From the NCBI GenBank assembly GCA_015232455.1, contig JADFZQ010000002.1, positions 124,001-188,000 of the forward strand: 64,000 nucleotides of DNA, written 5' to 3'. A model generated the notes under the pieces. It had not been told where the DNA came from and made no database searches. It was given only the letters and a program-made list of their open reading frames with translations. This document shows positions 25,855 through 33,735 of this stretch, one piece after another. This DNA is from Desulfamplus sp. (GTDB lineage: Bacteria > Desulfobacterota > Desulfobacteria > Desulfobacterales > Desulfobacteraceae). Within the stretch, counting starts at the first letter, position 1. Every line of letters begins with the position of its first letter. A program made the translations under genes and the position numbers.

Positions 25855-26900
25855 CAAACTACCTTATAAAACTGACTCCTCTTTCGCCATTTTTCTTTGC
25901 TGGTGAAAAAAATTTTGGAGATGGAGAAAACGCCAACTACTTTGCAAAATCAAACACTTTTCCCCAGCAGACAACAGTTTTAGGAATGCTCAGAAAAGAG
26001 ATTCTAATCCAGAATAGCAATGTTTATAAAGAGAGTGGTAAATATTCAGATGACGAGAAGAGCCAAATAAAAGAACTGATTGGAGACTCTTTTACACTTC
26101 CTGATGCTGATAAATTTCCTTCTTCTTCTAATAATTTTGGAGCAATTAAAAAAATATCACCACTATTTCTTGCTAAACACTGTGATTATTTCATTTCAAC
26201 CCCTAAGGATCATGATTTTGTTTATGAACCCAAAAAACAGGCTAAGTCCTGCCTGAACCAGACAAAAGCTATTATTCCATTGCTAAAAAATTATAAGCCC
26301 AAAGATGGGTTGCCTGACAGCTTTATTTCACCTTATTTAATAGGAACACCTATCAAATTTAGTCATGTGTTTAAGGCGTTTGTAAAAGTCGGTAATGCTA
26401 AAGATAAAAGCGAAGATGATGACAACAAGTTTTTCAAGCAGAAATTCTACACAATGACCAAGGGATATTGTTTTGCACTCTTTGCGGAAATTGACTGCCA
26501 TATTAAAGACTCTATTGTCGAGCTTAAAGACTCTATTGTTTTTATGGGAGGAGACAACTCTTCTTTTAAGATGAACGTTGAAACATTTGAAAAAGATGAT
26601 CAGACCTTTGAGGAGCTTTTTATTTCAGAAGCAACTAAAGAGGATAAAAAAATTACCCTTCTAAGTGATACACTTGTTAGTGAAGATATATATGACTGTT
26701 GCGAATTTGCAATAACTGAAACAATGGATTTTAGAACAATAGCAATGGAAAACGGCAGATTTAGTAAGAGAGCAGATAAATATACAATGCTTAAAAGAGG
26801 TTCTGTCTTTTTTATAGATTCAAAAGAAAACAGACAAAAGTTAGAAGAAAAGCTGAAAAACCCTAAACTGGAACAAATCGGCTATAACATTTTTAGATAG
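25851..26900 (+). CDS. cmr3: Type III-B RAMP protein Cmr3
   Basis: This 349-residue protein starts YLIKLTPLSPFFFAGEKNFG and continues with FPQQTTVLGMLRKEI, the standard Cmr3 opening. Near the C-terminus, ITETMDFRTIAMENGRFSKR and KYTMLKRGSVFFI complete the RAMP fold. Cmr3 pairs with Cas10 and holds the 5' handle of the crRNA. The start overlaps the cas10 stop (ATGA-type overlap). A hairpin followed by five T residues lies directly at its stop (26897-26922), before cmr4. Confidence 0.88.
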   Translation: MTNYLIKLTPLSPFFFAGEKNFGDGENANYFAKSNTFPQQTTVLGMLRKEILIQNSNVYKESGKYSDDEKSQIKELIGDSFTLPDADKFPSSSNNFGAIKKISPLFLAKHCDYFISTPKDHDFVYEPKKQAKSCLNQTKAIIPLLKNYKPKDGLPDSFISPYLIGTPIKFSHVFKAFVKVGNAKDKSEDDDNKFFKQKFYTMTKGYCFALFAEIDCHIKDSIVELKDSIVFMGGDNSSFKMNVETFEKDDQTFEELFISEATKEDKKITLLSDTLVSEDIYDCCEFAITETMDFRTIAMENGRFSKRADKYTMLKRGSVFFIDSKENRQKLEEKLKNPKLEQIGYNIFR

Positions 26901-26922
26901 AGAGGCTCACGTCTCTATTTTT
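26897..26922 (+). terminator. Hairpin with T-run between cmr3 and cmr4
   Basis: ATAGAGA and TCTCTAT form a 7-bp stem around an 8-base loop, followed by TTTTT. It could be a weak terminator that lowers downstream cmr4-cmr6 expression, or a worn copy of the GTAGAGACGCAC palindrome (the arms resemble TAGAGAC/GTCTCTA). Confidence 0.35.
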
Positions 26923-27041
26923 GAATAAAGACTTAAGGCTGAACAATCACACTATTTTGATAATCTTGTTTAATATTCCTCGAACATTGATTGAGTATTA
27001 CAAAAAACTTCATAACTATTTTAGGAGCTTTAGGAGAATCC

Positions 27042-27902
27042 ATGAAATACAAAGCGTTTATAATAAGAAATCTTACAAATATGCATGTTGGCAGCGGGGA
27101 TAATACATTTGGAGCAGTAGATAAACTTGTGCAAAGAGACCCTGTAACAAACTATCCAGCAATATATTCATCAAGCCTTAAAGGTGCATTGAGGGAGTTT
27201 TTTACCAGCAAAAAAGATGAATCATTTATCCAATATGTTTTTGGTGGAGAAGAGATTGATAGTAATAACACGAAAAGCAGTAAACCAGGTGTTTATCGTT
27301 TTTTCTCTGCAAATCTCATTGCAATACCAGTAAGAAGCAAGGATAAACCATATTATATGGCTACAACTCCTTCAATTTTAAAGGAGTTTCTATCTAATCT
27401 AAAAACTTTTGGTATTGATAAAACTATTGATAAACCAACACTTGAGAATATTGAAAAACTGTCAAAAATCACTCATGCTGCAAATGAGCGTGAAAAAGTC
27501 AAGATAAAGCAAGGTCAAAACACAAGAATTGAAGATTGGGATTCAATTCAAAATCCTAATATCCCCGAAAACATTACGTTGACAGACTCAAGCCCACTCT
27601 CAAACATTGCTCTTTTTTCCGAAGAAAATTTTAAGGAACTTACCAACCTTCTTCCTATTATTGCAAGAAACAACCTTGAAAATGGCAGAAGCACAAATCT
27701 CTGGTATGAAGAAGTAGTTCCAAGAGAAGCACTATTCTATTTTATAGTAGGAGAAGGAGAAGAACATGCCTCTGAATTTGAAAAAGCAATCTCTTCAGAT
27801 GTTATCCAGATTGGAGGTAATGCCTCTATTGGATATGGATTCACAAAAATCAGCATGTTAAAATCAAACGGAGAACCAAAAGGCAAGGGAGCGGGCAAAT
27901 GA
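27042..27902 (+). CDS. cmr4: Type III-B RAMP protein Cmr4
   Basis: Cmr4 forms the repeating backbone of the Cmr complex and cuts the target RNA at 6-nt steps. Visible family motifs are NLTNMHVGSGDNTFGAVDKL near residue 10 (the aspartate in this loop is the expected catalytic residue), then YPAIYSSSLKGALREFF, and a C-terminal IQIGGNASIGYGFTKI. The start at 27042 was chosen because AGGAG lies 8 bases upstream and MKYKAFIIRNL begins the RAMP fold, although the frame is open to 26991. The stop overlaps cmr5 by four bases. Confidence 0.92.
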   Translation: MKYKAFIIRNLTNMHVGSGDNTFGAVDKLVQRDPVTNYPAIYSSSLKGALREFFTSKKDESFIQYVFGGEEIDSNNTKSSKPGVYRFFSANLIAIPVRSKDKPYYMATTPSILKEFLSNLKTFGIDKTIDKPTLENIEKLSKITHAANEREKVKIKQGQNTRIEDWDSIQNPNIPENITLTDSSPLSNIALFSEENFKELTNLLPIIARNNLENGRSTNLWYEEVVPREALFYFIVGEGEEHASEFEKAISSDVIQIGGNASIGYGFTKISMLKSNGEPKGKGAGK

Positions 27903-28300
27903 ATAGAAGAATTGACAAGTTTATCCCTAAAGCAATAGAGGCAGTTAAAGAATATATTGTAAATGATGACGCTATAAACGCAAAATATAAGGGAGCAATA
28001 CCTTCAGAGTATAACGGCTATATTGCATCATTTTGTGCATCTATAAGCCGCCAGTTTAATTTAAAAGCTGCTGCTGCAAAAATGAGTGCTGAATTGTCAG
28101 GTTCTGAACAAAACAAAAAACCTCTTATGAATGCAATTTTAAAAGTTGCTGCGGGACGAGAGCCAAATAGCGGGGAAACACTTATTAAATATGTTCTTGC
28201 CAATAATCAAAACGAATCTGAAATAAGAGATAAAATTATGGATGCCTCAATTGCAATTAAACTTGCTATCAGAACTTTTGAACTCAAAAAGGAGGCATAG
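27899..28300 (+). CDS. cmr5: Type III-B small subunit Cmr5
   Basis: This 133-residue, all-helical protein (MNRRIDKFIPKAIEAVKEYI, YIASFCASISRQFNLKAAAA) overlaps the cmr4 stop (ATGA) and ends directly before cmr6. Size, helical pattern and position match Cmr5, the small subunit that lines the target-RNA groove next to the Cmr4 backbone. Sequence alone gives weak family signal, so position carries much of the weight. Confidence 0.85.
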   Translation: MNRRIDKFIPKAIEAVKEYIVNDDAINAKYKGAIPSEYNGYIASFCASISRQFNLKAAAAKMSAELSGSEQNKKPLMNAILKVAAGREPNSGETLIKYVLANNQNESEIRDKIMDASIAIKLAIRTFELKKEA

Positions 28301-28301
28301 T

Positions 28302-29498
28302 ATGGGCGGTAATGCAGGATACTTATTTTATAAAGATTATTATGATGGTATTGACTGGCGTAACTTAGAAAGCGATCCCAATAAAAAAAAGTATAAAGAA
28401 AAATCACAACAAATTTTAAATTTAGAACTTGTAACCAACATTAACCAACCTTTTCAGCAATCAAGTAATAATTTACAAACATTTGATTTAAAAACAACCT
28501 ATCCTGGTCTTGTTATTGGAACTGGTTATATTCACGAAACAGGGGTTGAAGATGAATTCAAAATCGGATTCTATTTTGACTACACAACAGGACTGCCTGT
28601 AATAACAGGCTCGTCTGTTAAAGGAGTTCTAAGAAGTGCATTTCCGGGACGAGGGGAAATGTATAAAGGCGAAAGAACAGCTTACATCAAAGACCTTCTC
28701 GAAGATATTCTGAAGAAAAGACAGGGTTTTGATTCCAAATCCTTTGATGTCAACTCCATTGATGTTGAAGCATTAGAAAATGAAATTTTTGAGGGAATTA
28801 AAGATATAAACGCAAACAAAGAGCGTGATAAATATCAATCAATATATGAGCGTGATATTTTCCATGATGCTTTTCCTGTTAAAACGGGCTCAACAGACGG
28901 CAGCAAGCTCTTTAGCGATGATTTTTTAACTCCTCATGGAGATAATCCGCTTAAAAATCCAACCCCGTTAAAGTTTCTAAAAGTATCTCCTGAAGTTACC
29001 TTTAGGTTTGTTTTTGATTTAAAAGATGGCAGATTAAAAAATGGGCAAAATCGCACTATAACAATTACAAAAGATGAAAAATTAAACCTGTTTACAACCA
29101 TTCTTTTTGATTTTGGCGTTGGTGCAAAGACTAACGTGGGATATGGGCAGTTTGATGAAACGGCATTTTATGCTGAAACAAGAAGAGTTCAAAGAGAACA
29201 GCAGGAAAGAGACGCAAATGAGCGAAGACGCAATATAGAAGAAAAACTTAATAAGATTGAAAATCCAGTTGAGCGTGAAATAGCTCGGATCAGCATGTTA
29301 GATAAAGATAAAATGGACGGTGAACTAACTGAGTTCTATAAAAAACTTGATGCTTTTGAAGAAAAAGATAAAAAAAAAGCCGCAGAGTTTATAAAAGAAT
29401 GTTGGAGTAAAAATAATAAGTGGAAGAAACAGAAAAAAAACCAGAAAGATAGAGTTCAAAGGATTAAATTGATTCTTGGTGAAAATGATTCGAGATAA
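28302..29498 (+). CDS. cmr6: Type III-B RAMP protein Cmr6 with charged helical tail
   Basis: The 398-residue protein has the Cmr6 core GYIHETGVEDEFKIGFYFDY, GLPVITGSSVKGVLRSAFPG (RAMP loop) and FDFGVGAKTNVGYGQF. After about residue 285 comes a tail of about 110 highly charged residues (for example REQQERDANERRRNIEEKL and the Lys-rich KKQKKNQKDRVQR), likely a coiled coil or helical bundle, which classical Cmr6 lacks. ATG 28302 is used because GGAGG lies just before it; an earlier in-frame start would run through cmr5. It is the last cas gene; the CRISPR array begins 57 bases later. Confidence 0.9.
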   Translation: MGGNAGYLFYKDYYDGIDWRNLESDPNKKKYKEKSQQILNLELVTNINQPFQQSSNNLQTFDLKTTYPGLVIGTGYIHETGVEDEFKIGFYFDYTTGLPVITGSSVKGVLRSAFPGRGEMYKGERTAYIKDLLEDILKKRQGFDSKSFDVNSIDVEALENEIFEGIKDINANKERDKYQSIYERDIFHDAFPVKTGSTDGSKLFSDDFLTPHGDNPLKNPTPLKFLKVSPEVTFRFVFDLKDGRLKNGQNRTITITKDEKLNLFTTILFDFGVGAKTNVGYGQFDETAFYAETRRVQREQQERDANERRRNIEEKLNKIENPVEREIARISMLDKDKMDGELTEFYKKLDAFEEKDKKKAAEFIKECWSKNNKWKKQKKNQKDRVQRIKLILGENDSR

Positions 29499-29555
29499 TC
29501 AGAAAAATGGGCAGATATTATAAGGCTCAGAAATTGTTAGATATTATTTCCATTT

Positions 29556-30812
29556 ATTTACCTTCCGTTAAGTCGGACAGGGGTATTGAGACAAATCTAT
29601 TTGATATTGAGTTAAATCTTCAAAGACCGTTTACCTTCCATTAAATTGGACAGGGGTATTGAGACATCCATTTTGGAGTTGTGAAATTCTTGTCTTTATG
29701 TTTACCTTCCGTTAAGTCGGACAGGGGTATTGAGACTTCATTAAAGAATTTCCAACATGTCCTTTTCTCCGAAAAATAGTTTACCTTCCGTTAAGTCGGA
29801 CAGGGGTATTGAGACTTCATTAAAGAATTTCCAACATGTCCTTTTCTCCCAAAAATAGTTTACCTTCCGTTAAGTCGGACAGGGGTATTGAGACATTCCC
29901 ATGCATGCTGTCCAAAAACCCAGACTGACAACTGTTTACCTTCCGTTAAGTCGGACAGGGGTATTGAGACCCATTGCATTAACCATCGCTTGCAATAGCA
30001 TAAGTATTGCGATAAAATTTACCTTCCGTTAAGTCGGACAGGGGTATTGAGACAATGTGCGATGTTCTGCACCTCCTGGGTGTTTATCATTAGCTGTTTA
30101 CCTTCCGTTAGGTCGGACAGGGGTATTGAGACCAATCATAGTCAGTGTATAGCAATATCTTTTGATAGTTTACCTTCCGTTAAGTCGGACAGGGGTATTG
30201 AGACCAATCATAGTCAGTGTATAGCAATATCTTTTGATAGTTTACCTTCCGTTAAGTCGGACAGGGGTATTGAGACATTCCTATTGGATTAATTGCTATA
30301 TAATAACCTTGTTTAAAGTTTACCTTCCGTTAAGTCGGACAGGGGTATTGAGACTTGCAACAAACTACTTTTTTAGCTACAGCTATACCAATGTTGTTTA
30401 CCTTCCGTTTCGGGGACAGGGGTATTGAGACGCGTAAGCAGAACCCACGATTGCCAAAAGAACAAATACTGTTTACCTTCCGTTGAGTCGGACAGGGGTA
30501 TTGAGACGTAGGAATTACAATCTCTGTCCCTGAGGAAATAATCCCGTTTACCTTCCGTTAAGTCGGACAGGGGTATTGAGACGTTCCACCGTTGTTAATG
30601 TTACCAGCAAGATTACCACCCGTTTACCTTCCGTTAAGTCGGACAGGGGTATTGAGACAAATTAGGAACTAATGTTTGATAAATAGTTACTTGAACGTTT
30701 ACCTTCCGTTAAGTCGGACAGGGGTATTGAGACGGCGTTTCAAGGTTTTCGCCTTTTGTGTCAACTCCACAAGGAATTTACCTTCCGTTAAGTCGGACAG
30801 GGGTATTGAGAC
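29556..30812 (+). CRISPR. CRISPR array, 17 repeats of 37 bp, 16 spacers
   Basis: Repeats start at 29556, 29629, 29700, 29779, 29858, 29934, 30017, 30096, 30168, 30240, 30318, 30396, 30471, 30546, 30622, 30697 and 30776. Each runs GTTTACCTTCCGTTAAGTCG and ends in GGGGTATTGAGAC; spacers are 34-46 bp. The 3' end ATTGAGAC resembles the usual type III crRNA 5' handle (ATTGAAAC-like), so transcription is on the plus strand, as for the cas genes. Repeats 1, 7 and 17 begin with A instead of G; repeat 2 has three changes, repeats 8 and 13 one each, and repeat 12 is 36 bp. Spacers 8 and 9 are identical, and spacers 3 and 4 differ by one base. No cas1 or cas2 lies nearby. Confidence 0.98.
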
Positions 30813-31115
30813 AGGAATTTTTGATTTGATCGAGCTTACAATATGCTCTCTCACATTGATGCTATAACTATCCTAAATTATTTGGGTAAATAAACATGTG
30901 TTGTTTTTTTGAATATTGAATGCAAAAAGTCAGATAGATAACAAGATAGTAGAAAACACCGAGTATGCGGGATTTAAGTGATGATATTTGATTTTTTTAT
31001 TGATGGTGGTAGTGAAATATCCATGCAATAGCAATATTTCACTATAATATCTGGTGAGCTTTTATGTGAGACTATCCTGTGCTGTTGGGTCTGATGCGAG
31101 TTAAAATACCAACAA
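30813..31115. other. Intergenic region after the CRISPR array
   Basis: No gene is seen in these 303 AT-rich bases. A hairpin with perfect 10-bp arms AGTGAAATAT (31011-31020) and ATATTTCACT (31034-31043) lies between the array end and the convergent MetE/UroD-fold gene, without a clear T-run. No companion effector gene of the CRISPR system is present here. Confidence 0.5.
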
Positions 31116-32255
31116 TTAACGCTCTTTCCTAATCAACTCAGATAGAGATTTTGTAAGTGAAAGCACCTTACAAGCATGATTCAAGCTAAGTGAGCCAGTG
31201 CCACAACTTGGAGTAATAAGACTTTGAGATAAAATTTGTTCGCGACTTAAACCAATTGACTCTAACTCTTGCACCTGCCCATTCCACATCTTAAACAGAG
31301 AGTCTAAAGTCTCCTTTTCCACATATTCAGGGTTTGCGGTAGGAACTATTCCCCACGCAAGAATACCGCCCTTTTCTATAAATTGCTTTAGTGGTTCACG
31401 GTATAAAATAAGCCTGTCAAAGTATGAGTAAGCATCAAAATTTATAATGTCTGTGCCAGATTCCAATGCAAGTGTCCAATCACCATTTGCACAGATATGA
31501 ATACCAGCAACTCCTCCTGCTTGATGGACAGCATCAATTCCCTCTTTAAGTGACTCTGTAATCTGCTCTCTTGTAATACTTATATAAGTTGATGAACCAA
31601 AACCTACAACTCCTGGCTCATCAAAGAAGATAATTGGCTTACAAGGAGTTTTCAACTTTAAGAGTTGAACTGTCTGCCATCTTGCATTCATTGCAACCTG
31701 TTTAGTTACAATATCTCTCATACGCTCATCGTAAAAGAGAAGCCGTCCATTTTGGTCTTTAACGCCAATGCCCATTGTAATTGGTCCTGTAACCTGACCC
31801 TTTACCGCAACAGGCACATAAGGAAGATTTTTAATAAGCTCCATAAAGACCAAGAAACCTTTTGCAGTAACCTCAGTTAGGGCAAATCTTGAGTCATCTA
31901 CAGTTGATTTTAGAGCTGTACTGTCATAGACATCGCAATCTTGTGATTCTAAAGAATGGCTCTCAACAATTGACATATAAGATTCATAAAAGGTAAGAAC
32001 TTCATCTTCAAAGCTATCTCTTGTTGTATCAATATAAAAAACCTTCTCTTTAGATAAATCGCTCTCTTTTATAACAAGTCCTGGCATTCCTGATAAAAAC
32101 TGATACAACATTCCCTCTTCTTTATAAATTGGTAATTGCACCCACAAAGGAATCTCAGGAGTATATTCCAGCATAAGTTTAGTTGCATCAACGTGGTTAT
32201 CCATAGGCAGGCTGCCAACAAGAAGCGGCAGACAATTTGGTTTGAAATCGTTCAT
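31116..32255 (-). CDS. Cobalamin-independent methionine synthase (MetE) C-domain / UroD-fold methyltransferase
   Basis: The 379-residue protein has the fold shared by uroporphyrinogen decarboxylase and the MetE catalytic domain. It opens with CLPLLVGSLPMDNHVDATKL and has PLWVQLP and GMLYQFLSGMPGL. Zinc-site candidates typical of MetE are visible: GIHICANGDW (His-x-Cys) and TPSCGTGSLSLNHA (C-terminal Cys); FFDEPGVVGFGSS is the conserved acidic loop. It lacks the N-terminal half of full MetE, so it belongs with the short core-MetE-like proteins of anaerobes, whose methyl donors are often corrinoid proteins. A Zn-dependent methyl transfer to a thiol is likely; the substrate is not readable. AAAGGAA precedes the ATG. 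Confidence 0.8.
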   Translation of the reverse strand: MNDFKPNCLPLLVGSLPMDNHVDATKLMLEYTPEIPLWVQLPIYKEEGMLYQFLSGMPGLVIKESDLSKEKVFYIDTTRDSFEDEVLTFYESYMSIVESHSLESQDCDVYDSTALKSTVDDSRFALTEVTAKGFLVFMELIKNLPYVPVAVKGQVTGPITMGIGVKDQNGRLLFYDERMRDIVTKQVAMNARWQTVQLLKLKTPCKPIIFFDEPGVVGFGSSTYISITREQITESLKEGIDAVHQAGGVAGIHICANGDWTLALESGTDIINFDAYSYFDRLILYREPLKQFIEKGGILAWGIVPTANPEYVEKETLDSLFKMWNGQVQELESIGLSREQILSQSLITPSCGTGSLSLNHACKVLSLTKSLSELIRKER

Positions 32256-32335
32256 GGTAAATATTCCTTTTAGAAACTTTAAAAGTTTGACAACTTTTAG
32301 AAGATTGAAGGGTATCTATATTACTGAATAAAATG

Positions 32336-32981
32336 AGTCAAAGACCTCCAGCAGAGCTGGAGGCTTGAAAGATGGAACCGCTCAAAGCGGTTATTTTGTT
32401 AGCCGCTCACGAGCGGCTTTGTGAATGCCTAAAGGCATGTTTATTCCCATAATTTTAGTTGCTCAAGACGTTTGTCTTCCTCTTCCTGATGCCGAATATA
32501 TTCTCTTATCACGTTCTCGTCTCTTCCAACTGTGTTAACGTAATATCCTCTCGCCCAGAAATGCTGACCTGTAAAATTCTGCTTTCTTCCAAGGAAAGTG
32601 CGGGCTATATGGATAGCACTCTTACCTTTTATGAATCCTATAACTTGAGATACCGCATACTTCGGCGGTATTGACATTATCATATGAACGTGATCGGGAA
32701 GCAAATGACCTTCTTCTATTATACACTCTTTCTGTCCCGCTAATGACCTAAATATCTGACCTAACTCTTTTCTCAATTCAGCATAAAGAGCTTTTCTGCG
32801 ATATTTCGGGATAAATACAACATGATATTTGCAATCCCATTTAGTATGGTTTAAAGTAACTATATGTTCCATGAGAACTCCTTTCTTATTGAACTTTGAG
32901 CGGTTCATCTAAGGAGTTCTCTTTTATATTCCCGTATATGTCAAACTTTGGGAGTCCTCCGGCAGAGCCGGAGGTTTACCT
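32336..32981 (-). mobile_element. IS200-like insertion sequence (IS200/IS605 family)
   Basis: The element has one tnpA gene and a similar hairpin at each end: CCTCCAGCAGAGCTGGAGG at 32345-32363 and CCTCCGGCAGAGCCGGAGG at 32956-32974. Such subterminal hairpins are what TnpA recognises for single-strand transposition, without inverted terminal repeats or target duplication. Three more short hairpins (around 32375, 32401-32420 and 32425-32437) follow the tnpA stop. The limits are estimated from the hairpins. No tnpB is present. It sits at the junction of the MetE-like gene and the zinc-uptake block. Confidence 0.8.
32441..32872 (-). CDS. tnpA: IS200/IS605-family transposase TnpA
   Basis: This 143-residue Y1 HUH transposase cuts and joins single-stranded DNA through a tyrosine. 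The motifs are complete: NHTKWDCKYHVVFIPKYRRK at the start, the HUH metal site DHVHMIMSIPP, and the tyrosine region FWARGYYVNTVGRDE. Length is normal for an active TnpA. ATG 32872 is chosen because AAGGAG lies 6 bases before it; the longer frame from 32908 runs through the left-end DNA. The protein is intact, so the element may still be mobile. Confidence 0.93.
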   Translation of the reverse strand: MEHIVTLNHTKWDCKYHVVFIPKYRRKALYAELRKELGQIFRSLAGQKECIIEEGHLLPDHVHMIMSIPPKYAVSQVIGFIKGKSAIHIARTFLGRKQNFTGQHFWARGYYVNTVGRDENVIREYIRHQEEEDKRLEQLKLWE

Positions 32982-32988
32982 ATGATAA

Positions 32989-33735
32989 TTAATTATACTC
33001 GAAAATATACTGATCCTTTGGCTTTGGTTTTGGTATTTCTATAATCTTTTCAGCCATGATTACAGGTAATCTCTCTCCCTGAAGTTCTTCAATCTGCAAT
33101 ATCCCGTTTATTTTCACCCAATTTCCATCTTCAGGGAATGCAGTTTTATCACTTCTAACCAAAACCCAAACTGGAACAGCGTCCGCTGCACAACAGGTAA
33201 CTGCATACCTAAAAATAACTGCATAACCTGCTGGCAGTTCCTCCTTCTTTGAAATGATACCCTGAGTCAGAATGTGCTGCCCCTTCAACTTTTCAACATT
33301 GATTATAATATTTGTCAATGTTTTTTCTTGGATACCTGATTCGGAAACGACATTTTGAGAGTTGTCTGAAGATTGATATATGCCTGAAGATAGGGATAGT
33401 TCTGTAAGGTTATCAGATGCTGTATTTTTTTTAGAAAACGCCTGAACACCCAGACCCATTCCATAAGAAGCATACAGAAAGATAGCAGGAATCAACATAA
33501 TCAGCGAATGAAGCGGTTTTATGGTCATAGGAGACCGAGAAAAAATAAACGATACAAGAAACAGAACTAATACCACTGTCCCGATCATCAAAAATGGATA
33601 TAATCCTGGCTGAAGATATGCCTTGTAGTTTTCACTGTACAAAAGCCAGCCCAGTAGATTCAGCCAAACAATATAGACAAAATATGGCAGATGGCGATAT
33701 AAAAATCTAAAAAAATGTATGATAGTCTCTGTCAT
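32989..33735 (-). CDS. TIGR03943-family membrane protein
   Basis: The protein has about 248 residues. Membrane helices lie near the N-terminus (YFVYIVWLNLLGWLLY, LYPFLMIGTVVLVLFLVSFIF), with another at about 85-105. A soluble C-terminal domain contains IFRYAVTCCAADAVPVWVLV, the conserved double-cysteine motif of the TIGR03943 (YcgQ-like) family. Family members occur in pairs with YraQ/UPF0718 permeases, as here, and in several bacteria belong to zinc-responsive regulons. ATG 33735 is chosen because it overlaps the permease stop (ATGA). The last gene of the zinc block; its stop lies next to the IS200 element. The function is unknown. Confidence 0.82.
   Translation of the reverse strand: MTETIIHFFRFLYRHLPYFVYIVWLNLLGWLLYSENYKAYLQPGLYPFLMIGTVVLVLFLVSFIFSRSPMTIKPLHSLIMLIPAIFLYASYGMGLGVQAFSKKNTASDNLTELSLSSGIYQSSDNSQNVVSESGIQEKTLTNIIINVEKLKGQHILTQGIISKKEELPAGYAVIFRYAVTCCAADAVPVWVLVRSDKTAFPEDGNWVKINGILQIEELQGERLPVIMAEKIIEIPKPKPKDQYIFEYN

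Noticed and set aside
26921-27103. 60-codon plus-strand frame between cmr3 and cmr4
   Set aside because: It overlaps the start of cmr4 in another frame and has no ribosome site; the gap is better explained by a hairpin and leader DNA.
30047-30867. Open frames inside the CRISPR array (repeated VYLPLSRTGVLR-like or LPSVKSDRGIET-like peptides)
   Set aside because: They are translations of the repeat units; the 37-bp periodicity is CRISPR, not protein coding.
30813-32440. Possible NrN, SAM-AMP lyase or other accessory CRISPR effector after the array
   Set aside because: The only genes found are a MetE/UroD-fold protein and an IS200 transposase; no DHH, lyase or CARF-like motif was seen.
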